Source: Chondrosia reniformis (taxonomy: Eukaryota > Porifera > Demospongiae > Chondrillida > Chondrillidae). Taken from it: a DNA stretch of 64,000 bases. The notes beneath the pieces were generated by a model that ran no database searches, was not told where the DNA came from, and worked only from the letters and a program-made list of their open reading frames with translations. Each line of letters starts with the position of its first letter. Positions within the stretch are counted from its first letter, which is position 1. Shown here in pieces: positions 1-11,074 of the stretch. The position numbers were made by a program, and so were the translations under genes. The DNA is taken from positions 1,798,001-1,862,000 of the forward strand of contig OX359191.1 in assembly GCA_947172415.1 (NCBI GenBank), given 5' to 3'.

Positions 1-2390
1 TACACTGGGGGCTGGATACACTGGAGGGATGGATACACTGGGGGCTGGATACACTGGGGGCTGGATACACTGGGGGCTGTATACACTGGGGGATGGATAC
101 ACTGGGGACTGGATACACTGGGGGATGGATACACTGGAGGGATGGATACACTGGGGGCTGGATACACTGGGAGCTGGATATACTGGGGGCTGGATACATT
201 GGGGGCTGTATACACTGGGGGCTGGATACACTGGGGGCTGGATACACTGGGGGCTGGATACACTGGGGGCTGGATACACTGGGGGCTGTATACACTGGGG
301 GATGGATACACTGGAGGGATGGATACACTGGGGGCTGGATACACTGGGGGCTGTATACACTGGAGGGATGGATACACTGGAGGCTGTATACACTGGGGGA
401 TGGATACACTGGAGGGATGGATACACTGGGGGCTGGATACACTGGGGACTGTATACACTGGGGGCTGGATACACTGGGGGCTGGATACACTGGAGGGCTG
501 GATACACTGGGGGCTGTATACACTGGGGGCTGGATACACTGGAGGGATGGATACACTGGGGGCTGTATACTCTGGGGGATGGATACACTGGAGGGATGGA
601 TACACTGGGGGCTGGATACACTGGGGGCTGGATACACTGGGGGCTGGATACACTGGAGGGATGGATACACTGGAGGGATGGATACACTGGGGGATGGATA
701 CACTGGAGGGATGGATACACTGGGGGATGGATACACTGGGGGATGGATACACTGGGGGATGGATACACTGGAGGGATGGATACACTGGGGGCTGGATACA
801 CTGGGGGCTGGATACACTGGAGGCTGGATACACTGGGGGCTGGATACACTGGGGGCTGTATACACTGGGGGCTGGATACACTGGAGGGATGGATACACTG
901 GGGGATGGATACACTGGAGGCTGGATACACTGGGGGCTGGATACACTGGGGGCTGGATACACTGGGGGCTGGATACACTGGGGGCTGGATACACTGGAGG
1001 CTGTATACACTGGGGGATGGATACACTGGAGGGATGGATACACTGGGGGCTGTATACACTGGGGGCTGGATACACTGGAGGGATGGATACACTGGGGGCT
1101 GGATACACTGGGGGCTGGATACACTGGGGGCTGTATACACTGGGGGCTGGATACACTGGAGGGATGGATACACTGGGGGCTGGATACACTGGAGGGATGG
1201 ATACACTGGGGGCTGGATACACTGGGGGCTGGATACACTGGAGGCTGTATACACTGGGGGATGGATACACTGGAGGGATGGATACACTGGGGGCTGTATA
1301 CACTGGGGGCTGGATACACTGGAGGGATGGATACACTGGGGGCTGGATACACTGGGGGCTGGATACATTGGGGGCTGGATACACTGGGGGCTGTATACAC
1401 TGGGGGATGGATACACTGGAGGCTGTATACACTGGGGGATGGATACACTGGAGGGATGGATACACTGGGGGCTGGATATACCGGGGGCTGGATACATTGG
1501 GGGCTGTATACACTGGGGGCTGGATACACTGGAGGGATGGACACACTGGGGGCTGGATACACTGGGGGCTGGATACACTGGGGGCTGTATACACTGGGGA
1601 CTGGATACACAGGAGGGATGGATACACTGGGGGCTGTATACTCTGGGGGATGGATACACTGGAGGGATGGATACACTGGGGGCTGGATACACTGGAGGGA
1701 TGGATACACTGGAGGGATGGATACACTGGGGGCTGGATACACTGGAGGGATGGATACACTGGGGGATGGATACACTGGGGGATGGATACACTGGGGGCTG
1801 GATACACTGGGGGCTGTATACACTGGGGGCTGGATACACTGGGGGCTGTATACATTGGGGGCTGGATACACTGGGGGCTGGATACACTGGGGGCTGGATA
1901 CACTGGGGGCTGTATACACTGGGGGATGGATACACTGGGGGATGGATACACTGGGGGATGGATACACTGGGGGATGGATAAACTGGGGGCTGGATACACT
2001 GGAGGGATGGATACACTGGGGGCTGGATACACTGGGGGCTGTAAACACAGGGGGATGGATACACTGGGGACTGGATACACTGGGGGCTGTATACACTGGG
2101 GGATGGATACACTGGGGGCTGGATACACTGGGGGCTGTATACACTGGGGGCTGTATACACTGGGGGCTGTATACACTGGGGGATGGATACACTGGGGGAT
2201 GGATACACTGGGGGCTGTATACACTGGGGGCTGTATACACTGGGGGATGGATACACTGGGGGCTGGATACATTGGGGGCTGGATACACTGGGGGCTGTAT
2301 ACACTGGGGGATGGATACACTGGGGGATGGATACACTGGGGGCTGTATACACTGGGGGCTGTATACACTGGGGGCTGGATGGGCTGGTGT
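1..2390. repeat. 16/17-bp G-rich minisatellite array (reaches window edge)
   Basis: About 145-150 head-to-tail copies of a unit with core GGATACACTGGGGGCT. The variants are GTATACACTGGGGGCT, GGATACACTGGGGGAT and a 17-base form containing GGAGGGAT. The plus strand carries a GGGGG or GGAGGG run every unit, so it may form G-quadruplexes. All three plus frames stay open for hundreds of codons because no unit contains a stop. Those long ORFs are artefacts of the repeat, not genes. By comparison with the paralogous locus near 24,540, where only about two degenerate units remain, the array lies in what would be intron 2 of the sacsin-like gene whose exons 1-2 are at 3,392-4,268. Confidence 0.97.
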
Positions 2391-2879
2391 TTTGTAGTAT
2401 GTTTAGCATATACGTAGGCCAAGAGTGGCTTAGGAAGTTCAGTCTATAATCAATTATGAAAAGGTTGACTCTGAAAATTTAGGTTGTGAATCCTGGCTAC
2501 ACTTTCTGTATGGTAGTGACTTTTTAATGACTTTCATTATTCTTGTACTAACTGTCCAACAGACACTCTTTGGATAGGTTCTGATTCACTGGACAATATG
2601 ATTGAGAATCTCATCATAATGGAGGAAGAGAACCATTTATAGGAACTTGTATATACACATATTATGAAAACTGAAATATCAACTATTATGAACTGTACAC
2701 ATTGTTTCATTGTATGTACGTAGCTTCATTTACACTAGTTTATGAATGGATATTACTTTCATATGTGTCATTGACCCTTAATGCTTGAGAAACAAATTTA
2801 TCAGCCTTGCTAAACAGGAAGACTATACCATACAATGCTGTATGTAGCTCTATGCTATTGTTGTCGATGATATACGTGA

Positions 2880-3000
2880 AGAAGACAAAGAGTTATGTGT
2901 GATGAAGGGTGGAATTCCCAGAAAATGCTGTCTGGCTAGTGGAAGTTTCTATCCTCATCCAAAGGTTTAGTTCCCTATAGGCATACTCTAAGTATGTAGA
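2880..3000 (-). repeat. Dispersed repeat family 1, copy A
   Basis: Carries the family signature TGATGAAGGGTGGAATTCCC, followed by CAGAAAATGCTGTCTGGC and then GGTTTAGTTCCCTATAGGC. Related copies lie at about 9,098-9,262, 24,985-25,135, 52,130-52,318 and 56,625-56,838. No open frame is seen, so it is probably a short non-autonomous element. Confidence 0.7.
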
Positions 3001-3041
3001 TGTAGATCTATACAATGTACGTGTGTTATAAATAATCGAAG

Positions 3042-3320
3042 TGATAATCAAACCACAAGTACGTAATTATAATCAGTCAAACATCATAAAGAGGGAAAAC
3101 ACGAAAGAAGCAATTGCTGGGAATTGAACCCGTGATAGTTGGTTATGACCATCAGTTGCTCTGCCACTGAGCTACACTTGCCACAGCAATGCCTCCCTCA
3201 TGCTTTCCCTCTACAAGCTAGTAATTACTCTTCATTCACTAATTAGTGGTGTTTTCTTTATCAGGACAAGCTGATAATCAAGACCCAGCCCATTTCCACT
3301 GGGAGGGGCCATCTTAACCA
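3042..3320 (-). mobile_element. tRNA-derived SINE, left copy
   Basis: The minus strand contains a tRNA-like head with an A box (TAGCTCAGTGGCAGAGC), an anticodon region reading TCATAA (CAT, Met-like), and a B box (GGGTTCAATTCCC). The seven-base acceptor arms GCAAGTG and CAATTGC pair at 6 of 7 positions. Outside the head there is a conserved tail (GGGAGGGGCCATCTTAACC on the plus strand). Similar units at 25,232-25,510 and 31,365-31,590 make it a repeat family rather than a working tRNA gene. Pol III transcription is inferred from the A and B boxes only. Confidence 0.7.
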
Positions 3321-3391
3321 AAGGGTCGCTGGCCACCATTATGTTTCACTGTTACACAACAACATACATACAGTTATGCATGTTTGTTAAC

Positions 3392-4268
3392 CTGTTATGT
3401 TGTAAACAGACTGAAATCCAAGTCCAAAGCGTCCAACCTTCAGTACATCCTCCTCTTTCATACTCTTATGCATCTTACCAATGTTCCTCCAGTCCTCATC
3501 AGTAAACACACTGTCATTCCAAGCCAGGAGGGCAGGTCCCTGGAATGGAGCTCCTCCAGGGTCTATGAAGTGCTGACGAGCATCAATACAGAACTTCACT
3601 CTACTTGCTTTGGCATCGTCAGCATTCTGAATAAGTTCCTATACATTAAAAATTACCACTATAAAGACATTCAACACAGTAGCACTGAGTAGGCAGTTAA
3701 AAGGAAACTGCATGTGAGTACAATGCCAAATCAACACTGGCTATATATTATCAAGGAACTAACTTACTGTACACACAATCTGCAACTTGCTATTTTATAG
3801 GGATAATAATATCTACCACTAAAATGTGAAAATGGATGTTTATGACAAAGGAAGGAAATTCTATATTTTAGAGGAAATTATACAATTTAATGCATAGATT
3901 AGCTGGACTTATGTACTGCATGAATATCATGAGAGATTCTATTGTAAAAAGCAAACATTGAAATTCCATGTCACTTTATACTTTAGCAGAAGTACATACT
4001 CCTTAACAATCTCCATATTTACAGCAAATAATGAAATGATAGCAAGTACTGTGGACATCAAAGAATGGTATACCATACTACTAATAAACGATACCACTCA
4101 TACATTACTAGTGAGATGGACTAACTAGCTACTACAATAATTGGATAAAGCTGAAACCTTAAGTATTTGTCCTCCTTCTGTGTAGCGTTGAAGTAAGTTT
4201 TTAAGAAACTCTGTAAGTGGTGGTTGTCTAGTTCCAAAGTCGTCATCTTCAAACTTACGAGCGCACAT
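3392..4268 (-). CDS. Sacsin-like gene, exons 1-2 only (partial paralogue)
   Basis: Exon 1 (4,268-4,158) starts at an ATG and encodes a typical sacsin N-terminus ending GGQILK. Exon 2 (3,638-3,392) continues ELIQNADDA (the N box of the HSP90-like ATPase fold) and ends with the glycine-rich VGRFGLGFQSVYNIT. Both have GT-AG sites, and the frame joins in phase exactly as in the paralogue at 26,666-26,003. An 18-base in-frame deletion removes residues corresponding to LWKPSL, which the right copy keeps. The expected third exon would lie to the left, beyond the minisatellite and outside the window, so I cannot tell whether a full second gene exists or only this fragment. It is divergent from the kinase gene, 666 bases away. 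Confidence 0.75.
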
Positions 4269-4934
4269 CTTCGCTGGTGCGGCTACACAAGTGCAACGTA
4301 CGTAATTTATAAATTGCTGAACTTCGCTGATCCCTGTTAACCGTACACTGAACTACTATATAGGTCAGACTCGAAACGATTAACTGATTCGCTAAAAAAT
4401 GCTTGCACCATAACCTTGAAAGTCTTTGCAAAGGTCAAGCTCGCACCATAGATATACGGAGTCGTATATCTATGCTCGCACGCACTGTCTAGACGTCTAA
4501 TAATGGCATTCACAGTTAGAATTTCCGTTGACCTTTCGTAATTTGTTTAGTTTTCACCGAAAGTACATGTTTATTCAGAATTTATAAGAGAATGGGAAGG
4601 CTACAAGGGATATTACCGGAATGCTAAAAATAATAATTTGTAATGGGAAATACCCTATGACCCATCACTCACATATATAGTCTAACATGGCTTACGTCAG
4701 ACTATTATATTAAGGAATTTTACCAAGCCTACCTTTTAACTGGTTTAAAGCTGTAATTGTCAAGTCGAAAGTGCTGATAAATGTATCCGAGCAAGAAATC
4801 TATAAACAGTTTAAGATTCACTAAGGCACAGCCAAATTCAAAGAACCCCGATTCGTCTAGTAAATTCCAGAAGAATCTAAAGAGAATATTTTTTTATAAA
4901 GTCAATCACTTAGAAATTTGATCTCAGTGTGCTG

Positions 4935-7900
4935 ATGTTGATGTCGCATAGTATTAGTAATCTCTCCGTTGGCAATCCTCTAACATTGTTGTTATCCTTT
5001 ATTGGAAAATATTGCAGGAAACTTAAGCTTCAGAGAAAAGTATTGACAACCAAATCTACGTCGATTTATGATTCCAACCACGACGAGAAGGAATCATCCT
5101 CAGCTGATATAGGTACAATGATCGTAGCTCCATTGCCCAAGCTTGAAATTGGAATTTCAAAAGGTATAGTAAGAGCTGATGAGGAAGATTCAAAGAACAA
5201 ATCTGCTCTCACCAAGTTTTCCTCTTTCAAGAAAGATAAAGTAGAGAATGCCATCTCATCCCATTCTTCAAGCAATGACAATGTTTCAGCTGAGGTATTC
5301 CCAATTCAGGCTCCCCTTCGCTCCACTACACATGAGGGGGAGTGTAGTATAACCAGCAGCCCATGTACAAGTGATAACATTAAAGAGGTATTACCTCCAC
5401 TGGGAGAAGAGCAGAAGCAATCGTGTGATGTTGCTGCCACAACTCCCAGTATTGAGGACAACCAAGGAAAGACCTTTCATTACTCTTTTGCAAATGGCCC
5501 CAACCAAGATGAACCTCAGTTCTTTGTTCCTCTTGAACTAGTACCCCAAACTGGTAGAACAGTTGTGGGCAAAGAACTATCTTCCCAAGATGTATCGCAG
5601 TTATCCAACACGTCTGGTACTAACCAGGACCAAAGCGAGGAGCAGAAAGCAAGCATTCCACTTTCAACTATTTTAGGTAAAAATCATTCTGAGAAGAATC
5701 AATCTAAATCTGGTCAACATGAGCGTGTTATAGCACTGCAATCATCAACTTCTAAGATGTCCAAGCCATCCGTGTCTTTTCAAGACTGTAGTGCACCTGT
5801 GACAAGGAACCCGTCAACTGTAACTACAGAACACGTGTCAACCATGATCCAGCCGGTAATGGAATCTGTGAAAGGAAAAGAAACATTATGTGAGCTGGTA
5901 TCCTCTGGAATGTTTCTACCTCAAAGTGTGAAGAAGAATATTGTGATTGCAAGGTATGGTTAAGTAATGTATATATCCATTTCCATGTACTCATACCTGT
6001 ATGTACAACTTCACTGATCATGCTCAGCTCCTGTCTACATCCTACATATACGTACATTTGTGTCCAATTGACTACTGGTACTGTATAAGCTGCTACTAAA
6101 GTGTTTTCAATCAGTAATAACACGAACATTGAATGGGTTTAAGTGGACAGTGATGTTTAAAACATTTTGTGAGTTGTTCTGTAATTGAAAATGTTGCTGT
6201 TGATATAAGTACACTAATCAGTGCCGGTAGTCAAGTTTCTAATTGTCTACTATTGTGTATATGTAAATTCTTATTGCTAGCTGATTTACTTTGAAATGAG
6301 GATAGTTGTCTACTGGTTGTCTACTGGTGTCTTTACTATACACGGTTCATACATAGGTACTTGCATAAAAGTCAGAAATCTGGAAAGGAACGGCAAAGCT
6401 GCAGTGAGAAAGGTAAAGAAAATCACTTGGAAAGTGTACCTCCGCCTCCACCTCCACAGCTGAAGTTGTCACCCAAATTTAGTGGCCAAGTAACAAAGGC
6501 TGGAACCATACTCTATTCAGTGAGTTGATGTAGCAAAGTGATGCAGAATTAAGTATAGCCATAAAGTATGCAAGTATGGTACGCACCATAATAAAGATAA
6601 CATTAACCAAAACAGTCCTTATATATTAAGATAGCGTAACATTTTTAGACGAATTCTTGACTTTTGAAAGAGATGCAGTTTTGGTACTCTTTTGTTGAAG
6701 CTTTTGATCTTTGGAATCTTCCTTAAATGTCAGACAAAGACACTACCAAGCTGCACCCCTATAGACACTCAAAAGGCCTAAATACATATATATGAACCAT
6801 ATCAAAAGGATAATAGAATAAGGATTTCTTCGAACTGCCTCACACTTATCTTTTGGATGGTTCATCTTTCGATAATTTGAGTGTTACTGAAGAAGACCCC
6901 CAGGGTTGAAACGTCTGACAGAAAGAGAATGAAAAACTGTGTCTTTAGACACTCAAATTATCGAAAGATGAACCATCCAAAAGACATCAAAAGGATATTT
7001 TGATACAGTTAGAAGAAAAGAAATCCTTCTTCCATAATGGTAGAACAGTGTTCTTTTACTCACTGAATTCAGTTGTATGCCTTTGGTAACCTGTCTGTTT
7101 CTCAAAGACAGTGCATTTAGCCTTTACAGTGCTCTATGTATATATTTAATACAGCAAAGCTTTAAGCTATGATCTGCACCTCAATGAGTCAGACTGTTCA
7201 AATTGCTTAGCTGCATTCTACATATACTAAGAAATTACAGGAGACACTCTATTGTATGCTGTAATGCAGTCCATCACTTTAATCAGGTAATGACTCACAA
7301 TTAAGGTGCCATATATACCTTATATTGGACCCAAAAGGTTGATAAATTCTTTTAGCTAGTGCTTTTATTAACAACTAAAGGTTATATGGAAAATCACAAA
7401 GACTGCGTTTTTATGCTTTATGCTGTAGTACAATTTTTTAATGAAAAATTGTCGTTTTATTGACTATACCTGTGTCAGATTTGTATGAAACCTTTTTGGT
7501 CCATTGCAGTATGTTGTATGCTGTGTATGCATTTTATAGTAAAACTGTTTTTGAAGTTCATACTACCTGTGTCACTGTAACTTAGGACTGCGAATATTTT
7601 ACAGAAGGAAGCTTGCTTCCTGTACCATCTCAAGAGGCAATGGACAGGAACATTGGACAAGGAGGAAATGGAACAATAACCATTATCTACTACAAGGAGC
7701 AAGAGTTTGCTGTTAAAAAGGTATATTTGGCATTATATACACATTTTTATATGTACGTACATACATATAGATTTCTTCGAAGATGCCATATACGTACATA
7801 CGTATGTGTTAATTTCACTCTCCAACATGTGTATATAGACTCACTATCGTCAAATGGAAGTAGAGATTATGTCTAAAGTAAGGCATCGCAATATTCTCTC

Positions 7901-9808
7901 AATGATGGCTGTGATGATGGGTGAAGAAGATCCCAAGAGATCAAAGCGCTTCTATTGTTATCATTTTCTTCCTAAAATGACCTTTGACCTCCAGTCCTGC
8001 CTCACTAAGGTTGGTCATGGTGGCGTCTCTGCATTGCTTCTCAAATACAAAGATGAACCAGTGATGCTGCAGCTTGTGGTAGACAATGTGAAGCACATTC
8101 TGAGTGGCCTCTTGTCTGGACTAGCTCATCTCCATGACAACAACATTGTGCACAACGATGTCAAACGTAAGTGTATAGGCATGCAAGCTTGCTGAATTAT
8201 ACCACTAAGATGTAATATATATGAGCAAATCAATTAGGACCACTAATAGGATCTTTAAACTTCCAAGATTCCTCCGAGTCAGCAACACTTAAAATTTTCC
8301 CATCATATATCCATTACATTAACAAACTTTTATAGGAATAGGTAATTTAAACACGACTAAATCTCCCTAATTAAGAGTTTAAATATTTCTTTATATGTAC
8401 ATATACAGTATGTTTCTACTGCATATACTGTATAAAAAAGAATGTACTTTTTCTAACTTTTCTAGCCAGTAATATTCTGCTGAACATGCACTGCTTGTGT
8501 GACAGCCCTTTTCTGTGTACTCACAACCAGAATTTTGATATAAAAATTGGAGACTTTGATTCAGCAATTGACTTGCCAAGATTACTGACCAATCCAAACC
8601 TGGCAGGCCAGCTGCAGAGGAACAACCCAATAGGAACACCAGGATATCGTGCCTTGGAGGTAACATTTTATTTTGTATTAATAATAATATTATCATTCTA
8701 GTGTATATGTATATATCTGATAGGGGGTAATTTTAGTTGCGTTCATTATGAAAGATAAGTTTATTGGAGCAAATTACTGCTGATGAAGACCTACGGGTCG
8801 AAACGTTCAATCTAGCTCAATTTTGTTGCTGATAGCTCCAATAAACTTATCTTTCATGTATATATCTATCTTAATTCCCTATATCTAGTTTATACTAATT
8901 GCTACGAGGACCAAGTCTGACTTATCAGATTATGACAAACTCACTGCTTCAGACATTTGGTCTGTTGGAGCTACTGTTTTGAAGATATTCCTCAGTCACA
9001 GTGGTCCCCACACACAAAGAGAGGTATGCAAGTACCAAATGTATACATTACATTACATGAAAATCTATTACACCATTTTCCTATATGCCTATATGCATAC
9101 TCTTTAAAAAAGCCTATAGAGAACTAAGCCTGGAGAGAGCTATGTATGGATGAAGATACAGTTCCTGGAGACTTTTATTTTCTTTCTTCTTCTTCTCCAC
9201 TGGGCCAGGCACTGTTTCTGGGAATTCCACCCTCCATCAGTGACCCAGAAATCTTTATCCTTCCTTGCAATTGATCTTGATCTTTTCTGAATCTTTGGCA
9301 TGTATACATATACTTTTATATACTGTACAAGCATTCTATAGGTAAAATCCTCCTTTTTAGAACCTTTTTAATAGTTTCATAGTATACATATGTACATATA
9401 CATGGTACATATGTTTAATATAATTTTAATCATTTGATTTCATTCCATGCTATTAGATGGCTGCTATACATCTCTGTGAGCTTGATTACTTTCCTTGGAA
9501 TAAGCAGAAAATGCTAGTTAAGAAGATCAAGAAGCTAACACTGCTGCAAAGTGTGTATCCCAACTGGGCCCAACTGTGGCAGTTTGTTGGTGATTGCTTT
9601 CAGGTAGGAATCACATATAATTTTGTATATGCAGATTTTGTAAGATAATAAGGATCTCTTCTAACTGCAAAACTAATTCAGGTTCATGTTTAGTCATTTG
9701 AGCATTAAGCATTATAATATTTTTTTATTTTTATTTTACTTGTAGGCCCAGCCAAGACTCAGACCTAACTGCCAGCAGCTGTTAAAACATGACTTTTTTG
9801 ACTCCTAA
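4935..9808 (+). CDS. Atypical serine/threonine protein kinase with long Ser-rich N-terminus
   Basis: Eight exons can be followed: 4,935-5,953; 6,357-6,519 (or 6,523); 7,605-7,720; 7,839-8,166; 8,466-8,659; 8,889-9,023; 9,457-9,603; 9,746-9,808. Together they give about 720 residues. The first 390 residues are Ser/Gln-rich, probably disordered, with a PPPPP run near the end. The kinase domain follows: glycine loop GQGGNGTI, FAVKK with the VAIK-type lysine, catalytic loop HNDVKPSN, then GDFD and GTPGYRALE. HND replaces HRD, DFD replaces DFG and ALE replaces APE. Lys, both catalytic-type Asp residues and Asn are present, so activity is possible. All kinase-exon joins agree in phase. The exon 2 to 3 join needs either a non-consensus donor (GTTGAT) or an exon I missed. 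The start is uncertain: ATGs at 4,935 and 4,941 are close, and an upstream exon cannot be excluded. The family within the kinome was not recognised. Confidence 0.8.
6850..6983 (+). mobile_element. Foldback element with hammerhead-like core (intronic)
   Basis: Perfect 35-base inverted arms (6,850-6,884 and 6,949-6,983) enclose CTGAAGA (6,887-6,893), a stem-forming GACCC...GGGTT segment and GAAAC (6,908-6,912). This is the order of the hammerhead ribozyme core, with the arms in the position of stem I. It lies in the intron between kinase-gene exons 2 and 3. A stem III and cleavage triplet are not clearly identifiable. Confidence 0.5.
8748..8857 (+). ncRNA. Hammerhead-ribozyme-like motif in a foldback repeat
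   Basis: Perfect 23-base inverted arms (8,748-8,770 and 8,835-8,857) flank CTGATGA (8,780-8,786), a four-base-pair stem GACC/GGTC closed by a TACG tetraloop (8,788-8,799), and GAAAC (8,800-8,804). CUGAUGA, stem II, then GAAA is the conserved hammerhead core, known from Penelope-like retroelements and related repeats. I could not place a convincing stem III, so catalytic ability is unproven. It is located in an intron of the kinase gene. Confidence 0.4.
9098..9262 (+). repeat. Dispersed repeat family 1, copy B
   Basis: Starts AAAAAAGCCTATAGAGAACT and runs through CCTGGAGAGAGC, a TTCTTTCTTCTTCTTCTCC tract and GGGAATTCCACCCTCCATCA, the complement of the signature in copy A. It is intronic in the kinase gene. 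Confidence 0.7.
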
Positions 9809-10466
9809 ACAAGATGTTATATAATTAATTGAAAGCAATCAAACAAATGATCCTATTACTAGTTCAATATATATTTACTAAGAATTGAGTTTTTAAATTG
9901 TACATGTACTTTAACATAATACATGTATATTATACATATGTACGTACGTACGTATATACGTATTTTATACGTATAGATGTGCACATTTATATAGCATGCA
10001 GTATTATAGCTATATAGCTATATAGTATAGTGTGATATAGTCATGAGTACATGCATCAAAATTTCTAGATTTGAATCTCAGTGGATTGCTGTGATTTGTG
10101 GATGTCTGTGAATTCTGACTCAAAGTGTCTGCTTCAATTAAATACGTACGTATACCAACCCATTAATTTACATGCATCTTTAGATTAAATGTACATTAAT
10201 GAGTATATATTATGTATACATAATATATGTATAGGGACTTAATGTATGCTGAGAGTTAGGCATAGGGCAAATTATATAGTTAGTCGCTTAATTCAACTAC
10301 AATGTACATCATTATATATATTAATTTTTCAAAACAGTATATAGGTTAACGATATATATATGTACTATGTATACATGTTATTGCATATGCAAAGCATGTT
10401 GACATGCAATAATAGTAGTTACGTATGCTTGATAAGACTGCTAATATAGTTAATTTTTAATGATAT
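9809..10466. other. Convergent intergenic spacer
   Basis: Lies between the stops of the plus-strand kinase gene and the minus-strand sacsin-PARP gene. It is very AT-rich with TACGTA/TATACGTA runs. Fragments at 10,085-10,125 and 10,230-10,280 (TGTGGATGTCTGTGA; GGCATAGGGCAAATTATA) resemble units of the repeat block at 27,370-28,285. On the minus strand ATTAAA just after the PARP stop could serve as a poly(A) signal. No gene is seen. Confidence 0.6.
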
Positions 10467-11074
10467 CTAAATGTCATATGTGATACAGTAAGCGGGATAG
10501 GACTGTTCATTGCGGTGCACAACATAGATGATGCTGAGTGTTCCAAGCACTCCTAAGATACTGTCATACTGCTCTACTATTCCACCTCTCTCTCCTTTGT
10601 GTAAACTGAGATTACTCCTGTCCTCTGTGCAGTCTTTAGCATCACCTAATAGGACCTTAGCTACTAACATTTTATAGTATCCATCAGTTGTCCTGTGTGC
10701 ATAATCATGTGATATCCTGGCATCTCTGGCAAAATAGGCCCCAGGACCATACAACCCATGTCTACTCTTCAAAACATCAAAGCTTTTCTGGCTTTTAAAT
10801 ATATCTTCTGGATTATGTGAACGGGTACCATGAAAAGCCATCACCTCATTACAGTACCCAAGTCGCTGTACAAGTAGGTTTCTCTTAGAAGCATAATCTT
10901 TCCAAATGTCAACATTCTGAATCCTGTCAATACTAAAAATTCTCACTCCTATATTCCCCATACTGCTGAAGAAGAGCTCAGAAATGCTTAAATATTCATC
11001 ACATGTGATTCTCAATGGTACAAGAGCAAATCTTTGTCTTTCCATACACTGAAGGGACCAACCAGGAGGTAAAC
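10467..11074 (-). other. Terminal exon: PARP-type ADP-ribosyltransferase domain
   Basis: The acceptor TTTTGTAG precedes 11,074. The donor at 11,319-11,318 (GTAAGA) ends the HEPN exon, and the join reads ...DPA-S-LPPGWSLQ in frame. The exon encodes ISELFFSS...IDRIQNVDIWKDY, then FHGTRS (first triad His), GPGAYFARDA (triad Tyr) and SYPAYCITY at the end. In PARP1-like enzymes the third triad residue is Glu; by my alignment it is Cys here. That points to a mono-ADP-ribosyltransferase or an inactive domain, closest in style to the PARP10/14 group. Confidence 0.85.

Larger units (their letters stand above)
2391..3391. other. Non-coding stretch paralogous to 24,560-25,990
   Basis: No coding exon is seen here. 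The sequence matches the right-hand locus segment by segment in the same order: the GTTTTGTAGTATG flank of the minisatellite, then the TTAGGTTGTGAATCC segment, a dispersed repeat (2,880-3,000) and the tRNA-derived SINE (3,042-3,320). It therefore corresponds to intron 2 of the right-hand sacsin-PARP gene and belongs to a segmental duplication of about 2 kb. Confidence 0.75.

Noticed and set aside
29..2449. Four long plus-strand ORFs of up to 774 codons
   Set aside because: They are three-frame readings of a stop-free 16/17-base tandem repeat. They show no codon bias, and the same peptide phrases recur in each frame.
3100..3180. A functional tRNA-Met gene
   Set aside because: Box A and B are good, but the anticodon and T stems have mismatches. 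The unit recurs with the same non-tRNA flanks, so it is a SINE head.
5066..5281. Minus-strand ORF opposite the kinase gene first exon
   Set aside because: It is the antisense shadow of a Ser-rich coding region.
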